From assembly GCA_937885345.1 (NCBI GenBank), contig CAKZZH010000035.1, positions 1 through 15,747 of the forward strand: DNA of 15,747 nt. The letters are read 5' to 3'. This document shows, piece by piece, positions 1 to 7,058 of this stretch (positions are counted from its first letter, which is position 1; the number at the start of each line of letters is the position of its first letter). Below the pieces are notes generated by a model that was given only the letters and a program-made list of their open reading frames with translations, was not told the DNA's origin and made no database searches. This stretch comes from an uncultured Lachnospiraceae bacterium. Its GTDB lineage: Bacteria; Bacillota; Clostridia; Lachnospirales; Lachnospiraceae. Both the position numbers and the translations under genes were made by a program.

Positions 1-685
1 TTGTAACAAGAAGGATATCCTTTCTGTTATCCGTAGCCTTAACCTCGATAAGTTCATCATTTTCCTTAAGAGTTATGGCTGCAAGACCGGACTTTCTTAC
101 ATTTGCATATTCCGTAATCTTGGTCTTCTTTACTATACCATTCTTTGTACACATAAACAAGTATCTGTCTTCTCTGTACTTAAGGATAGGTATAACGGCT
201 GTAATCTTTTCATCCGGCATAAGCTGAAGGAGGTTAACGATTGCCGTTCCTCTTGCGGTTCTGCTTGCCTCAGGTATCTCATATGCCTTAAGTCTGTATA
301 CCTTACCCATATTGGTAAAGAACATTATATAATGGTGGGTTGTTGTCATAAAGAGGTCTTCTATGAAGTCATCCTCTATGGTCTGCATACCCTTTATTCC
401 CTTACCGCCACGGTTCTGGCTCTTGAAGTTATTGATAGTCATTCTCTTGATATAACCAAGCTTAGTCATGGCAATAACTACATTTTCCTTCTTGATAAGG
501 TCTTCAACGGTTAAGTCATCATCCGACTCATCGGTTAAGTCATCATCATCCAACTCATCCTCATCCGAGCCATCTTCGTCCTCCGACTCGAATTCATCGA
601 GGATAGCGAAGCCGGTAGCGGCCTCAAGGTCGTCTGTCTCTCCATCACCGTTGAAATCAAACATTCCACCTAAAAAATCATCCAT
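1..685 (-). CDS. EF-hand / acidic linker / GyrA C-terminal domain fusion (3' end outside window)
   Basis: About 228 residues are visible before the gene leaves the window. Residues 10-21 form a complete EF-hand calcium loop (D10, N12, D14, E16, D18, E21). Residues 30-60 are an almost purely Asp/Glu/Ser linker. From about residue 60 the sequence is unmistakably the DNA-wrapping C-terminal beta-pinwheel of DNA gyrase subunit A, with the GyrA box QNRGGKG at residues 90-96 and later blade motifs such as FFTNMGKVYRLKAYEIPEAS. The winged-helix, tyrosine and coiled-coil parts of GyrA (normally about 500 residues) are absent. The start is well supported: GGAGG sits about 7 bases before ATG, and the ArsC-family gene ends 12 bases upstream. 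The pinwheel is expected to bind and bend DNA; calcium binding is inferred from the loop alone. The arginine codons in the pinwheel part are nearly all AGA. Alternatives are a gyrA fragment from rearrangement or an assembly join, though the open frame argues against decay. Confidence 0.8.
   Translation of the reverse strand, partial: MDDFLGGMFDFNGDGETDDLEAATGFAILDEFESEDEDGSDEDELDDDDLTDESDDDLTVEDLIKKENVVIAMTKLGYIKRMTINNFKSQNRGGKGIKGMQTIEDDFIEDLFMTTTHHYIMFFTNMGKVYRLKAYEIPEASRTARGTAIVNLLQLMPDEKITAVIPILKYREDRYLFMCTKNGIVKKTKITEYANVRKSGLAAITLKENDELIEVKATDNRKDILLVT
508..547. repeat. 16-bp direct repeat at the linker/GyrA junction
   Basis: CGGTTAAGTCATCATC occurs at 508-523 and again at 532-547, 24 bp apart and in frame. 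It encodes the repeated DDDLT just before the GyrA-like part begins (DDDLTDESDDDLTVEDLI). It may be simple acidic-linker expansion or a trace of the recombination that joined the two parts. Confidence 0.6.
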
Positions 686-696
686 ACTAAACCTCC

Positions 697-1050
697 TTAA
701 TCAAGCAAAGCCGCGGCCCACTCAGGCTCTTTGAAACCGACAAGGACCGTCTTGCCCTTTATGAGGAGCGGTCGCTTAACAAGCATTCCGTTCGTTGCGA
801 GGAGACGAAGCTGCTCTTCATCACTCATTCCGGGAAGCTTGTCTTTTAGCTGAAGGTCCTTGTACATAAGGCCACTTGTATTAAAAAATCGCTTCAAAGG
901 AAGGCCGCTCTTCGTGTGCAATTCCTTGAGTTCATCGTAGGACGGATTGTCCAACGCAATGTCGCGGAAAGTGTATTTTATATCGTGCTCATCAAGCCAT
1001 GTGCGCGCCTTTTGGCAAGTCGTGCACTTCGGATAACAAATAAAAATCAT
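697..1050 (-). CDS. ArsC/Spx-family thioredoxin-fold protein
   Basis: This 117-residue protein has the length and fold signature of the ArsC/Spx/YffB family. It opens with MIFICYPKCTTCQKARTWLD, giving a CxxC at C9-C12 plus an extra C5. The family landmarks SGLPLKRFFNTSG and the KRPLL stretch near residue 92 follow. Family members are glutathione- or thioredoxin-linked reductases such as arsenate reductase, or RNA-polymerase-binding redox regulators such as Spx. The sequence alone does not decide between these roles, and no ars genes are nearby. GGGGAGG precedes the ATG by 7-8 bases. The gene lies 21 bp after the HExxH membrane protein gene and 12 bp before the EF-hand/GyrA chimera, so all three are probably on one transcript. 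A cytoplasmic redox function is the safest call. Confidence 0.85.
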   Translation of the reverse strand: MIFICYPKCTTCQKARTWLDEHDIKYTFRDIALDNPSYDELKELHTKSGLPLKRFFNTSGLMYKDLQLKDKLPGMSDEEQLRLLATNGMLVKRPLLIKGKTVLVGFKEPEWAAALLD

Positions 1051-1071
1051 AATGATACCTCCCCAATAATG

Positions 1072-2088
1072 TTATGCCAATTGAAATAAAAACGAAATTG
1101 CAAGTATGATCAAATCGCAGATCAGCCCGATCAGATAGTAAAATACGAAAAACACGCCTATTTGGAGAGTTGTTTTGACGTACTTTGCCTTGAGCAGAGC
1201 CGAGATAATACCGTAGATAAACATCAGTCCGGTAATGAGTCCAAGGCCCGCGAGCGAGTTGTTTATGTCCGCAGGGCTGAGCGTCATGTGCATCGAAATG
1301 GAGAGACACAGGTAGAAACATATAAATGCTCGCAGAATTCCCCACTTTCGAACGGAAAATAAGCCCTTCCAGAAGCCTATGAAAACCGCGCCAAGCGTAG
1401 AACCCAAAGTGCTCTTGCCACCTGACTTTCCGACCGCGGTAAGTGCGCTGCTTGATGTACCGGCTGTGCTTGATACGCCGGCACTGCTTGATGTTCCCGA
1501 TGTGCCGAGTGTGCCGCCAAGCGGAATCGCATCGAGTTTTTCATCGATGGCCTCGCTAATCTCAGGAATCAGCAGACGAATCATCAGTATTATCACAAGT
1601 CCGCCGAGAATCAAGGGGCCGAAGCCCACAAAGAATTCTCCGATTGTAGTAAAGAAACCGCCTTGCAAAGGGCGGGAATATTTTACATAGCCGAGAACTC
1701 CGTCTGAATAAAACCCCTGGGGTCTGAAGAGTTGAATCTCCCGTATGGGGAATCTGAAAATCAGGCAAAACAGTGCGTGCGAGAGTTCATGTATGGGCGT
1801 TCCGACCGCGGCGAATGCGATAACAAGCCATCTTCCGCCGTTCCAAAACATTCTGCCATTGATCACCTGCTCAAGTTTATCGAGAAGCAGGCCAAAGCCT
1901 ATCATCACGCCAAGAGTGCACGCCCACATAAGCGCAGTTCGTTTGAGCATTTCCCAGAAGAAGATGTAGCGGTCGCCTTTGCCGTCCTTCAAGCCGCCTT
2001 TGCCGCCATTTGAGACGCCTGTATTATCTGCGCCGATTGCATTTGCGCCCCGATCCTTAGCCTCTTTATCATTTATTTCATTACCCAC
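1072..2088 (-). CDS. Membrane zinc metalloprotease-like protein (HExxH, M50-like)
   Basis: A polytopic membrane protein. Two hydrophobic segments precede GTPIHELSHALF, where HELSH (residues 100-104 from the chosen start) is an HExxH zinc-protease motif inside a membrane helix, as in intramembrane M50/site-2-protease-like families. A GFGPLILGG segment and three more membrane helices follow. I could not identify the third metal ligand, so activity is unproven. Residues 191-231 form a Ser/Thr/Gly/Ala-rich loop, apparently a repeat expansion. I chose the GTG at 2088 because GAGGAGGAGC lies 9-11 bases upstream. The frame opens further to a GTG at 2151, which lacks a ribosome binding site. It follows the two DUF4230-like genes with a 77-bp gap and probably shares their operon, which suggests an envelope maintenance or signalling role; this is inference. 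Confidence 0.7.
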   Translation of the reverse strand: MGNEINDKEAKDRGANAIGADNTGVSNGGKGGLKDGKGDRYIFFWEMLKRTALMWACTLGVMIGFGLLLDKLEQVINGRMFWNGGRWLVIAFAAVGTPIHELSHALFCLIFRFPIREIQLFRPQGFYSDGVLGYVKYSRPLQGGFFTTIGEFFVGFGPLILGGLVIILMIRLLIPEISEAIDEKLDAIPLGGTLGTSGTSSSAGVSSTAGTSSSALTAVGKSGGKSTLGSTLGAVFIGFWKGLFSVRKWGILRAFICFYLCLSISMHMTLSPADINNSLAGLGLITGLMFIYGIISALLKAKYVKTTLQIGVFFVFYYLIGLICDLIILAISFLFQLA

Positions 2089-2165
2089 TATCCTATGCTC
2101 CTCCTCAAAAAACGTCACACCGGATGCCCGAATCGCAAATGCTTGCACCACCGGGCGCCGGCATT

Positions 2166-3053
2166 TTATTTTACAAACTCAAGTATCACCTGCAAGTCAT
2201 CTCTTTCGGGGTTCAGTTCGTAGATCCAATTGCTTATTATGAGCTCGGTCTGACGCTTTGCGGTCAGTATAAATTCCTGATTGTTCCTGATGTTCTCGAT
2301 TATGGTTGCATATGCTTCCTGCCTCTTTGCCTCAGCATAGTCGTTGCCCTCGGAATAATTGCCGTTAAGACCGACAACTTTGTTGAGGAGGATTTCATCC
2401 GAGATATTGAAGTTGTCAACCTTGGGTTCGGGAACCCTTACGGTAACGGTATTATGACGGTCGTCGACAATGTATTCCGCCTGCATCATATCGATGAAAA
2501 AGGTGCCTGTGGTCGTGTATTTTACCCAGTAGATCACATTTACATCGTTGTCGTCATTGTTCTCAGTGAGGTAAAATACATCACTGACCTTCATTACCTC
2601 GAGGCGGGATATTTCCTGCTCGTCGATCACGTTGATGTTTGCAACTGTTTTGATGTGATATTTCTCCTCGGCGATATCGTACCAGGTCAGATAATATTCG
2701 TTTTCTTTCTCCTGAATGATCTCGTCCTTGGTAAGGGTGTAACTGTCTTTGAGATTGTCGGCGCCGTTAACTACGGTATCGCGAAGCAGATACGCGGAGT
2801 ACACTATGGTTCCGATCACCAGAATGCCGAGCGCAATGAGGATGATCGTTCCGACCGGTGATTTCTTGCGAGGCGCGGGCGCTGACGAATTCCCCTGCGT
2901 GGGCGCTGCGGAGCCTCCCTGCGCGGGCGCTGACGAATTCCCCTGCGCATATGTCCCGGGTTGCGCGCCGTCATTTGCAATCGGCTGCGCAGAGCCGCCT
3001 GTCGGCGCTGCGGGGCGGTATATGTCATCGCTTTTGTATATTTCATCTGCCAT
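2166..3053 (-). CDS. Membrane-anchored DUF4230-like protein with Ala/Pro/Gly-rich N-terminus
   Basis: 295 residues. Residues 1-60 are a cytoplasmic low-complexity tail with repeated GNSSAPA/GGSAAPTQ blocks. Basic RKK then leads into a single membrane helix at about 66-90. The external part (about 95-295) has the layout I associate with DUF4230: a segment resembling ...YHIKTVANINV..., a strand pair around FFIDMMQAEYIV...NTVTVRVPEPKV, and a long C-terminal helix. Function is unknown for this family. The ATG abuts the stop codon of the preceding gene and has AAGGAGGG upstream, so translation is coupled. It looks like a distant paralogue of the protein at 3054-3752. The DNA of the N-terminal tail contains a perfect 27-bp duplication. 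The family assignment comes from pattern memory only. Confidence 0.65.
   Translation of the reverse strand: MADEIYKSDDIYRPAAPTGGSAQPIANDGAQPGTYAQGNSSAPAQGGSAAPTQGNSSAPAPRKKSPVGTIILIALGILVIGTIVYSAYLLRDTVVNGADNLKDSYTLTKDEIIQEKENEYYLTWYDIAEEKYHIKTVANINVIDEQEISRLEVMKVSDVFYLTENNDDNDVNVIYWVKYTTTGTFFIDMMQAEYIVDDRHNTVTVRVPEPKVDNFNISDEILLNKVVGLNGNYSEGNDYAEAKRQEAYATIIENIRNNQEFILTAKRQTELIISNWIYELNPERDDLQVILEFVK
2873..2947. repeat. 27-bp direct repeat, two perfect copies, in frame
   Basis: A 27-bp GC-rich unit containing GACGAATTCCCCTGCG is present at 2873-2899 and 2921-2947, 48 bp apart. A degenerate copy (TGGGCGCTGCGGAGCCTCCC) lies between. It encodes the repeated Q-G-N-S-S-A-P-A tail of the DUF4230-like protein. 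Period and spacing are multiples of three. Confidence 0.85.
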
Positions 3054-3752
3054 TTATTCGCCCTCCTTAAAAACAACCTGTGTGCCGGGGCCCAAGATAA
3101 GCACGATCTGCTTCTTGGCAAATTCCTTTGCATCCTCAAGCAGCTGCGCATAATTGCTGAGTTCTTCGATGGACCTCTTTAAAACCTCTGCTCTGGCATT
3201 GACATTTGCTTCAATGCCATCCGTAACTTTCCCGGTAAAAGGATATTTTATATATTCGGCAATCTTCTCCGCCTTGTCTTCCTTGAGGAAGAGCTCAGCT
3301 TCGGGAGAGGGCGCCGTAACTGTATATGTTCCGTCGCTGTTCTTTGTTACGACCGTCTGGCTGAGGTCAATCGAGAAAATCACATTGCCGGGTCTCACGT
3401 AGAGTGCGGCGTAATCGTCACTGATCTGAGGGATATTGTTGATGCTGATATCCGCTGAAAGCACTTCGAGCTTGCCCTTCCCAAGCGTCTTAATCTCATC
3501 AATCGTAACATCCGTATCCTCGGCGCTGAGTCCCTTCTCCTTGCCGTCTTCCCAGCCTTCTGCGGCTTTTTCGGTTATACCCTTGTATGTGCCGACCGCA
3601 TATCCGACCAACTGCCCTACACTCTGACCGACGTCTTCGCCCATATGATCGGCACCGTTATGTATCGGCATGGCAACCATAAACAGAAAAGCAGCGGCGC
3701 CCATAAGGATTATTCCAAGGAAAATACCAAGTATAATTTTGAAAGCTTTCAT
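3054..3752 (-). CDS. Membrane-anchored DUF4230-like protein
   Basis: 232 residues. An N-terminal membrane anchor (about 4-27) is followed by a Gly/Val-rich stretch with regularly spaced glycines (DVGQSVGQLVGYAVG), which could pack as a helix. The extracytoplasmic domain carries the strand pair VIFSIDLSQTVV...GTYTVTAPSPEAEL and ends in a long helix with ARAEVLKRSIEEL. Its order of elements matches the adjacent 295-residue protein, so the two are likely paralogues that could form a pair. GGAGTAGGATGGT upstream of ATG, inside the end of the lipoprotein gene, gives a good ribosome binding site. Six bases separate it from that gene, and its stop codon touches the next ATG. The function is not known; a cell-envelope location is clear from the anchor. 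DUF4230 membership is my best guess. Confidence 0.6.
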   Translation of the reverse strand: MKAFKIILGIFLGIILMGAAAFLFMVAMPIHNGADHMGEDVGQSVGQLVGYAVGTYKGITEKAAEGWEDGKEKGLSAEDTDVTIDEIKTLGKGKLEVLSADISINNIPQISDDYAALYVRPGNVIFSIDLSQTVVTKNSDGTYTVTAPSPEAELFLKEDKAEKIAEYIKYPFTGKVTDGIEANVNARAEVLKRSIEELSNYAQLLEDAKEFAKKQIVLILGPGTQVVFKEGE

Positions 3753-3758
3753 ACCATC

Positions 3759-5189
3759 CTACTCCTTTTCTATCTTGATAGTGCTGATGTCCTCGTACTC
3801 ATACGTCTTTTCGGTAAAATCAGAAGTTCCGGAGAATCTCGTCGTCTCGCCATTTACCGTAACCACGAGAACGTCTTCACCGAGAAGTTCTTTGTTGACA
3901 GAGATTCTAAGCTCCTCATCCTCTCTGAGTTTGATCTTCTTGTTATTCTCAAGATCCGATAAAGTATACGCCTCAACTCCCGCATATATCACAAGCGGGC
4001 TGTTCTCTGCAGTATTATTGCCCGAGAACCAATCCTGTATTCTACCGAGAATAATGAAGAACCAGTTCTTGGAATCCATATCTATTTCAATGGTCTTCTC
4101 TTCCCATTTCTCTACGTTAAGCTCGATATTTCTCTCGCCGGAAGCATCCGCCGTATACTTAAATACATAAGAGCCGTCCTTCTCGGTGTAACTGTCATAG
4201 TCAAAAGCGGAGGTTATTTTATAATCGGTTTTGGTATAGATCTCAACCGTATCACCCTTCTTAAGCTTGCTGATATCAGAAGCATCGCGCTCCTCACCGT
4301 TGACATACACATGAGTCACGGCGCTTTTTTTATCCTGAACGCTCATCGTCACATACGGATAAAGTTCGACCTCAAACTCCCTGATTCCGCCTATCCTGCT
4401 CTCTTTATTAAACTCAATCCTGCCATCCTTGTTGCTGAAGACGTCCTGCGGATCCGATGCTACGAAGTAAAATTCATCCGCATCGTATTTAAAAACAACT
4501 GTGTAATCGCTGCTTGAGTCCACTTCATTATCGCCGTTTACAACCGGATCCTGGTTAATGTACCACTTGCCGTTAACATTCTCCTTGCCGGCTCCGTTAT
4601 CCCAAAAAGCAGTAAGCACAACATGCTGCTTCTCGTATCTGCCGACAGTCTCGAAAGAAAGCTCCGTACCGGAGTAGAACTGAGACAAAGTAAACGATAA
4701 AATATCACTGCCCTCAAAACCACCTATATTGTTGCCTTTCTCGCCGGACTCACTGTACTCGACAACCCTGATCGAATCGAACTTATAACAGTCGGTGTAA
4801 GGATTGGTCACCGAATCAACACGGGCATAAATCGTGTCTCCGGGATTGATCGTACAACTATCGTTATCGATCGGATCCTTGAGCTCTCTGTCGCGATAAA
4901 ATGAAACCGAAATATATTTATTCTCGGCAAAGGAAACATTAACCGTACCGTTTTCTACGTTTTCTGCTTCTTCGGCATATTCCACTTCGCCGTTATATTC
5001 ACCGTTTTCAAGTTCACCGTTAGCCTCGAGCTTCTCCGCGGTTATATAATCCTCATCACTTTTGATTCCGGATTCGCTTTGCATCGCATTCTCTATGCCC
5101 TCCCGGACTTTTGCCCGAATGTCCAGCGAACACCCTGACAAAAACGTACCGAGAAGCATTATCACACACAAAGATACAATTCGCTTCAT
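3759..5189 (-). CDS. Secreted lipoprotein of unknown function
   Basis: 476 residues with a textbook lipoprotein signal peptide: MKR, hydrophobic IVSLCVIMLLGTF, then lipobox LSGC with Cys20 as the lipidated residue. Residues about 35-80 are an acidic linker with repeated ENGE/EYAEE elements, likely a spacer from the membrane. The rest is beta-rich and aromatic, with Ig-like segments (for example THVYVNGEERDASDISKLKKGDTVEIY and VVTVNGETTRF), but I recognise no catalytic motif. An amphipathic stretch, SKNWFFIILGRIQDWFSG, lies near residue 380. It is the first gene of the operon that continues into the two DUF4230-like genes; AAAGGATGG precedes ATG, and a sigma-A-like promoter lies about 120 bp upstream. 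A surface-exposed partner of the downstream membrane proteins is plausible but inferred. Confidence 0.75.
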   Translation of the reverse strand: MKRIVSLCVIMLLGTFLSGCSLDIRAKVREGIENAMQSESGIKSDEDYITAEKLEANGELENGEYNGEVEYAEEAENVENGTVNVSFAENKYISVSFYRDRELKDPIDNDSCTINPGDTIYARVDSVTNPYTDCYKFDSIRVVEYSESGEKGNNIGGFEGSDILSFTLSQFYSGTELSFETVGRYEKQHVVLTAFWDNGAGKENVNGKWYINQDPVVNGDNEVDSSSDYTVVFKYDADEFYFVASDPQDVFSNKDGRIEFNKESRIGGIREFEVELYPYVTMSVQDKKSAVTHVYVNGEERDASDISKLKKGDTVEIYTKTDYKITSAFDYDSYTEKDGSYVFKYTADASGERNIELNVEKWEEKTIEIDMDSKNWFFIILGRIQDWFSGNNTAENSPLVIYAGVEAYTLSDLENNKKIKLREDEELRISVNKELLGEDVLVVTVNGETTRFSGTSDFTEKTYEYEDISTIKIEKE

Positions 5190-5307
5190 AGTCCATCCTT
5201 TCTGTAAAATCAGCTTAGAAAGCCGCGCTGTGGATATAAGAGCCGCACCATACGCTGTGCCGCTCGCAAAATTCCTGCGTCATATATATCGGCAAAATCT
5301 TAATACA

Positions 5308-5337
5308 ATTATACCATATCGGAGCCATCGACAACAA
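5308..5337 (-). promoter_or_regulatory. Sigma-A-type promoter of the lipoprotein operon
   Basis: Read on the minus strand, TTGTTG (5332-5337) and TATAAT (5308-5313) are separated by 18 bp. The expected start of transcription near 5300 gives a leader of about 110 bases before the lipoprotein ATG at 5189. The exact -10 consensus makes this the best promoter in the region. Confidence 0.65.
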
Positions 5338-5382
5338 TATCATGCCCGTATGAGTTATTTTATGACAGGGAGTATATAACGG

Positions 5383-5416
5383 ATTTTATTCACGTATATG
5401 ACGAATTTTATTCACG
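5383..5416. repeat. 12-bp direct repeat 22 bp apart, possible operator
   Basis: ATTTTATTCACG is present at 5383-5394 and 5405-5416, two helical turns apart, about 45-80 bp upstream of the -35 of the lipoprotein promoter. Same-face spacing is typical of binding sites for dimeric response regulators, but no cognate regulator is visible. The repeats lie just after the end of the GNAT-SMP30 gene. Confidence 0.45.
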
Positions 5417-5429
5417 AGAAACTGGGATA

Positions 5430-6962
5430 CTAGACGCGCACATCGGCTATGAAAAGTTTGCCATCATCATCCCCCTCGAGTCCTTCGCCTGACGAAGTGA
5501 TCACAAGTCTTCCTTTGCCGGCAAAGCAACAGGAAGACACATGTCTTGCGGAAACCTCGATAAAATCAAGCAATTCACCGGTGCTCGTATTTATATGTTC
5601 CACCCTGCTTCCGCCCCAGATCGCAAGGTAGATATTATCATCCTCATCTATGCACATTCCATCCGGCACTCCAACCTGAATATTTCTGAGCACCCGTCGA
5701 TTCGAAATATCGCCGCTCTCCTTATTATAATCAAAAACAAATACCGACTTCTCAACCGAATCCGAGAAATAGAATTTATCTGCAGCCTTATTCCATGCCA
5801 TTCCATTAGATAGTTTGGTTCCTAACCATTTTTTCTTAAGGATTCCGGCGTTGTTGGATGAGGTGGATATGGCGTCTGAATCGCCGGCGGATACGGTGTC
5901 AGCACCGCCAAAGTTACAGTCAGGTATGGCGTCTGATCTGAGAGCCGGCGACTCAAATGAATACAGATTCCCGCCGTGCGGATGTTCATTTCCTTCAACA
6001 ACCGAGCCGAACCACAACCTCCCGGCCGGATCTATTTTGGCATCATTAGAGCGCTGATATGTTTCATACTCATTCCTAAGATCAAGTATTTTCCTCTTCT
6101 CGCCGTCATAGATATAGAGCCCATCGCTTGCTGCAACGACATATGTGGGAACGCTCGGCAGTGCGGAGCGGGCCGCGATATCAGCCACTGCGGAACGGGC
6201 CGCGATATCAGCCGAGGCAATTCTGTTATCAGGAAGCGGCACCACAGCTCCGATCATCCTGTCAAACCGGACGGCGGATATTTTATTGGGGGATGCGTCA
6301 GAATATTTCGTCATATACAGCGTCCCGTCGATTATGTCCACCCACGATAAAATATCACTCTTCTCATCATACGCAGGTGACTCGCCGAGTCTGTATTTAC
6401 CGTAAGGAAGCGGCTTCGCGGTGTGAATCGTCACATGATCGCCAAGCATTTTCTCCATCCAAACCATATCGTACCAATGGTTGAATTTGTATCCGCAATC
6501 ATGAAAAGTCCCGATAAGACGGTAGCCTTTCTTTTCATGAAAACACACACTGTCTCTCGTTAAGAACTCATCGTCATCTGTTTTGGGGACAGCGATACAA
6601 GCGTTAATGTTCAAAATATTCTGCTGCATGAGCTGTATCTCAAGCTCATCAAGCAGCTTGCTTCCGATTCCCGTACGTCTGCTGCCGGGTGTAACATAAA
6701 TAGAGCTTTCAACGCAATGATCATACGCCGGGCGATCTTTAAAGCAGCTCGCATAAGCATAGCCAAGGATTCTTGATACTCCACCGATTTCTTCCTCTGC
6801 GACAATATACGGATACTTCTTTTGGGTTTTCTCAATCCTAGCTCTGAATTCTTCAAGTGTCGGAACCTCATATTCAAAAGTTATCGCCGTATTCTCAACA
6901 TAGTATTTATAAATTCCGAGCAGCGCCTCTGCATCGTTCAAGGTTGCCTTTCTGATCATCAT
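5430..6962 (-). CDS. GNAT acetyltransferase fused to SMP-30/gluconolactonase-like beta-propeller
   Basis: 510 residues in two domains. Residues 1-175 are a phosphinothricin-acetyltransferase-like GNAT domain, with acetyl-CoA loop R96-T-G98-I-G100 and the typical FHEKKGYRLIGTFHDCGYKFNHW end. Residues 186-510 are an SMP-30/gluconolactonase/LRE-like propeller. All four expected metal ligands appear: E194 in LGESPAYDE, N306 in RSNDAKIDPAGRLWFGS, N387 in LSNGMAWN and D434 in VPDGMCID. Both halves look intact, suggesting an enzyme that acetylates one metabolite and hydrolyses a sugar lactone, or a domain pairing for one pathway; substrates are unknown. Two inserts interrupt the propeller: a tandem ADIAARSA repeat at 251-266 and a Ser/Asp/Ala-rich loop at 339-373. 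AGGAAG precedes the ATG; the next codon, also ATG, is an alternative start. It lies 61 bp after the GH43 gene and is probably co-transcribed. Confidence 0.85.
   Translation of the reverse strand: MMIRKATLNDAEALLGIYKYYVENTAITFEYEVPTLEEFRARIEKTQKKYPYIVAEEEIGGVSRILGYAYASCFKDRPAYDHCVESSIYVTPGSRRTGIGSKLLDELEIQLMQQNILNINACIAVPKTDDDEFLTRDSVCFHEKKGYRLIGTFHDCGYKFNHWYDMVWMEKMLGDHVTIHTAKPLPYGKYRLGESPAYDEKSDILSWVDIIDGTLYMTKYSDASPNKISAVRFDRMIGAVVPLPDNRIASADIAARSAVADIAARSALPSVPTYVVAASDGLYIYDGEKRKILDLRNEYETYQRSNDAKIDPAGRLWFGSVVEGNEHPHGGNLYSFESPALRSDAIPDCNFGGADTVSAGDSDAISTSSNNAGILKKKWLGTKLSNGMAWNKAADKFYFSDSVEKSVFVFDYNKESGDISNRRVLRNIQVGVPDGMCIDEDDNIYLAIWGGSRVEHINTSTGELLDFIEVSARHVSSCCFAGKGRLVITSSGEGLEGDDDGKLFIADVRV
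6162..6215. repeat. 27-bp tandem repeat, two copies, in frame
   Basis: Two adjacent 27-bp units (6162-6188 and 6189-6215) share GGGCCGCGATATCAGCC and differ at only a few positions. They encode the duplicated ADIAARSA in a propeller loop of the GNAT-SMP30 protein. The unit is GC-rich and contains the palindrome GATATC. Confidence 0.85.
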
Positions 6963-6990
6963 TGCAGCTTCCTCTCGATCATATTGTTTC

Positions 6991-7058
6991 TAATTGGTTT
7001 GATATCGAACTATATCACTGACTTCATTTCTCGATCTTAATTAGTTTGATATCGAACT
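6991..7058. repeat. 21-bp direct repeat spanning the end of the GH43 gene
   Basis: TAATTGGTTTGATATCGAAC (6991-7010) recurs with one mismatch at 7038-7057; both copies continue with T. The right copy encodes the last residues of the GH43 protein (FDIKLIK), and the left copy lies in the intergenic gap. A partial tandem duplication of the gene's 3' end explains it. Confidence 0.8.

Noticed and set aside
468..734. Plus-strand Ser-rich open frame of 88 codons
   Set aside because: It is the complement of the Asp/Glu-rich linker of the chimera; the serine run is an artefact of GAT/GAC codons read backwards.
2124..2861. Plus-strand open frame of 245 codons
   Set aside because: It lies opposite the DUF4230-like gene, has no recognisable domain or ribosome binding site, and all supported genes are on the minus strand.
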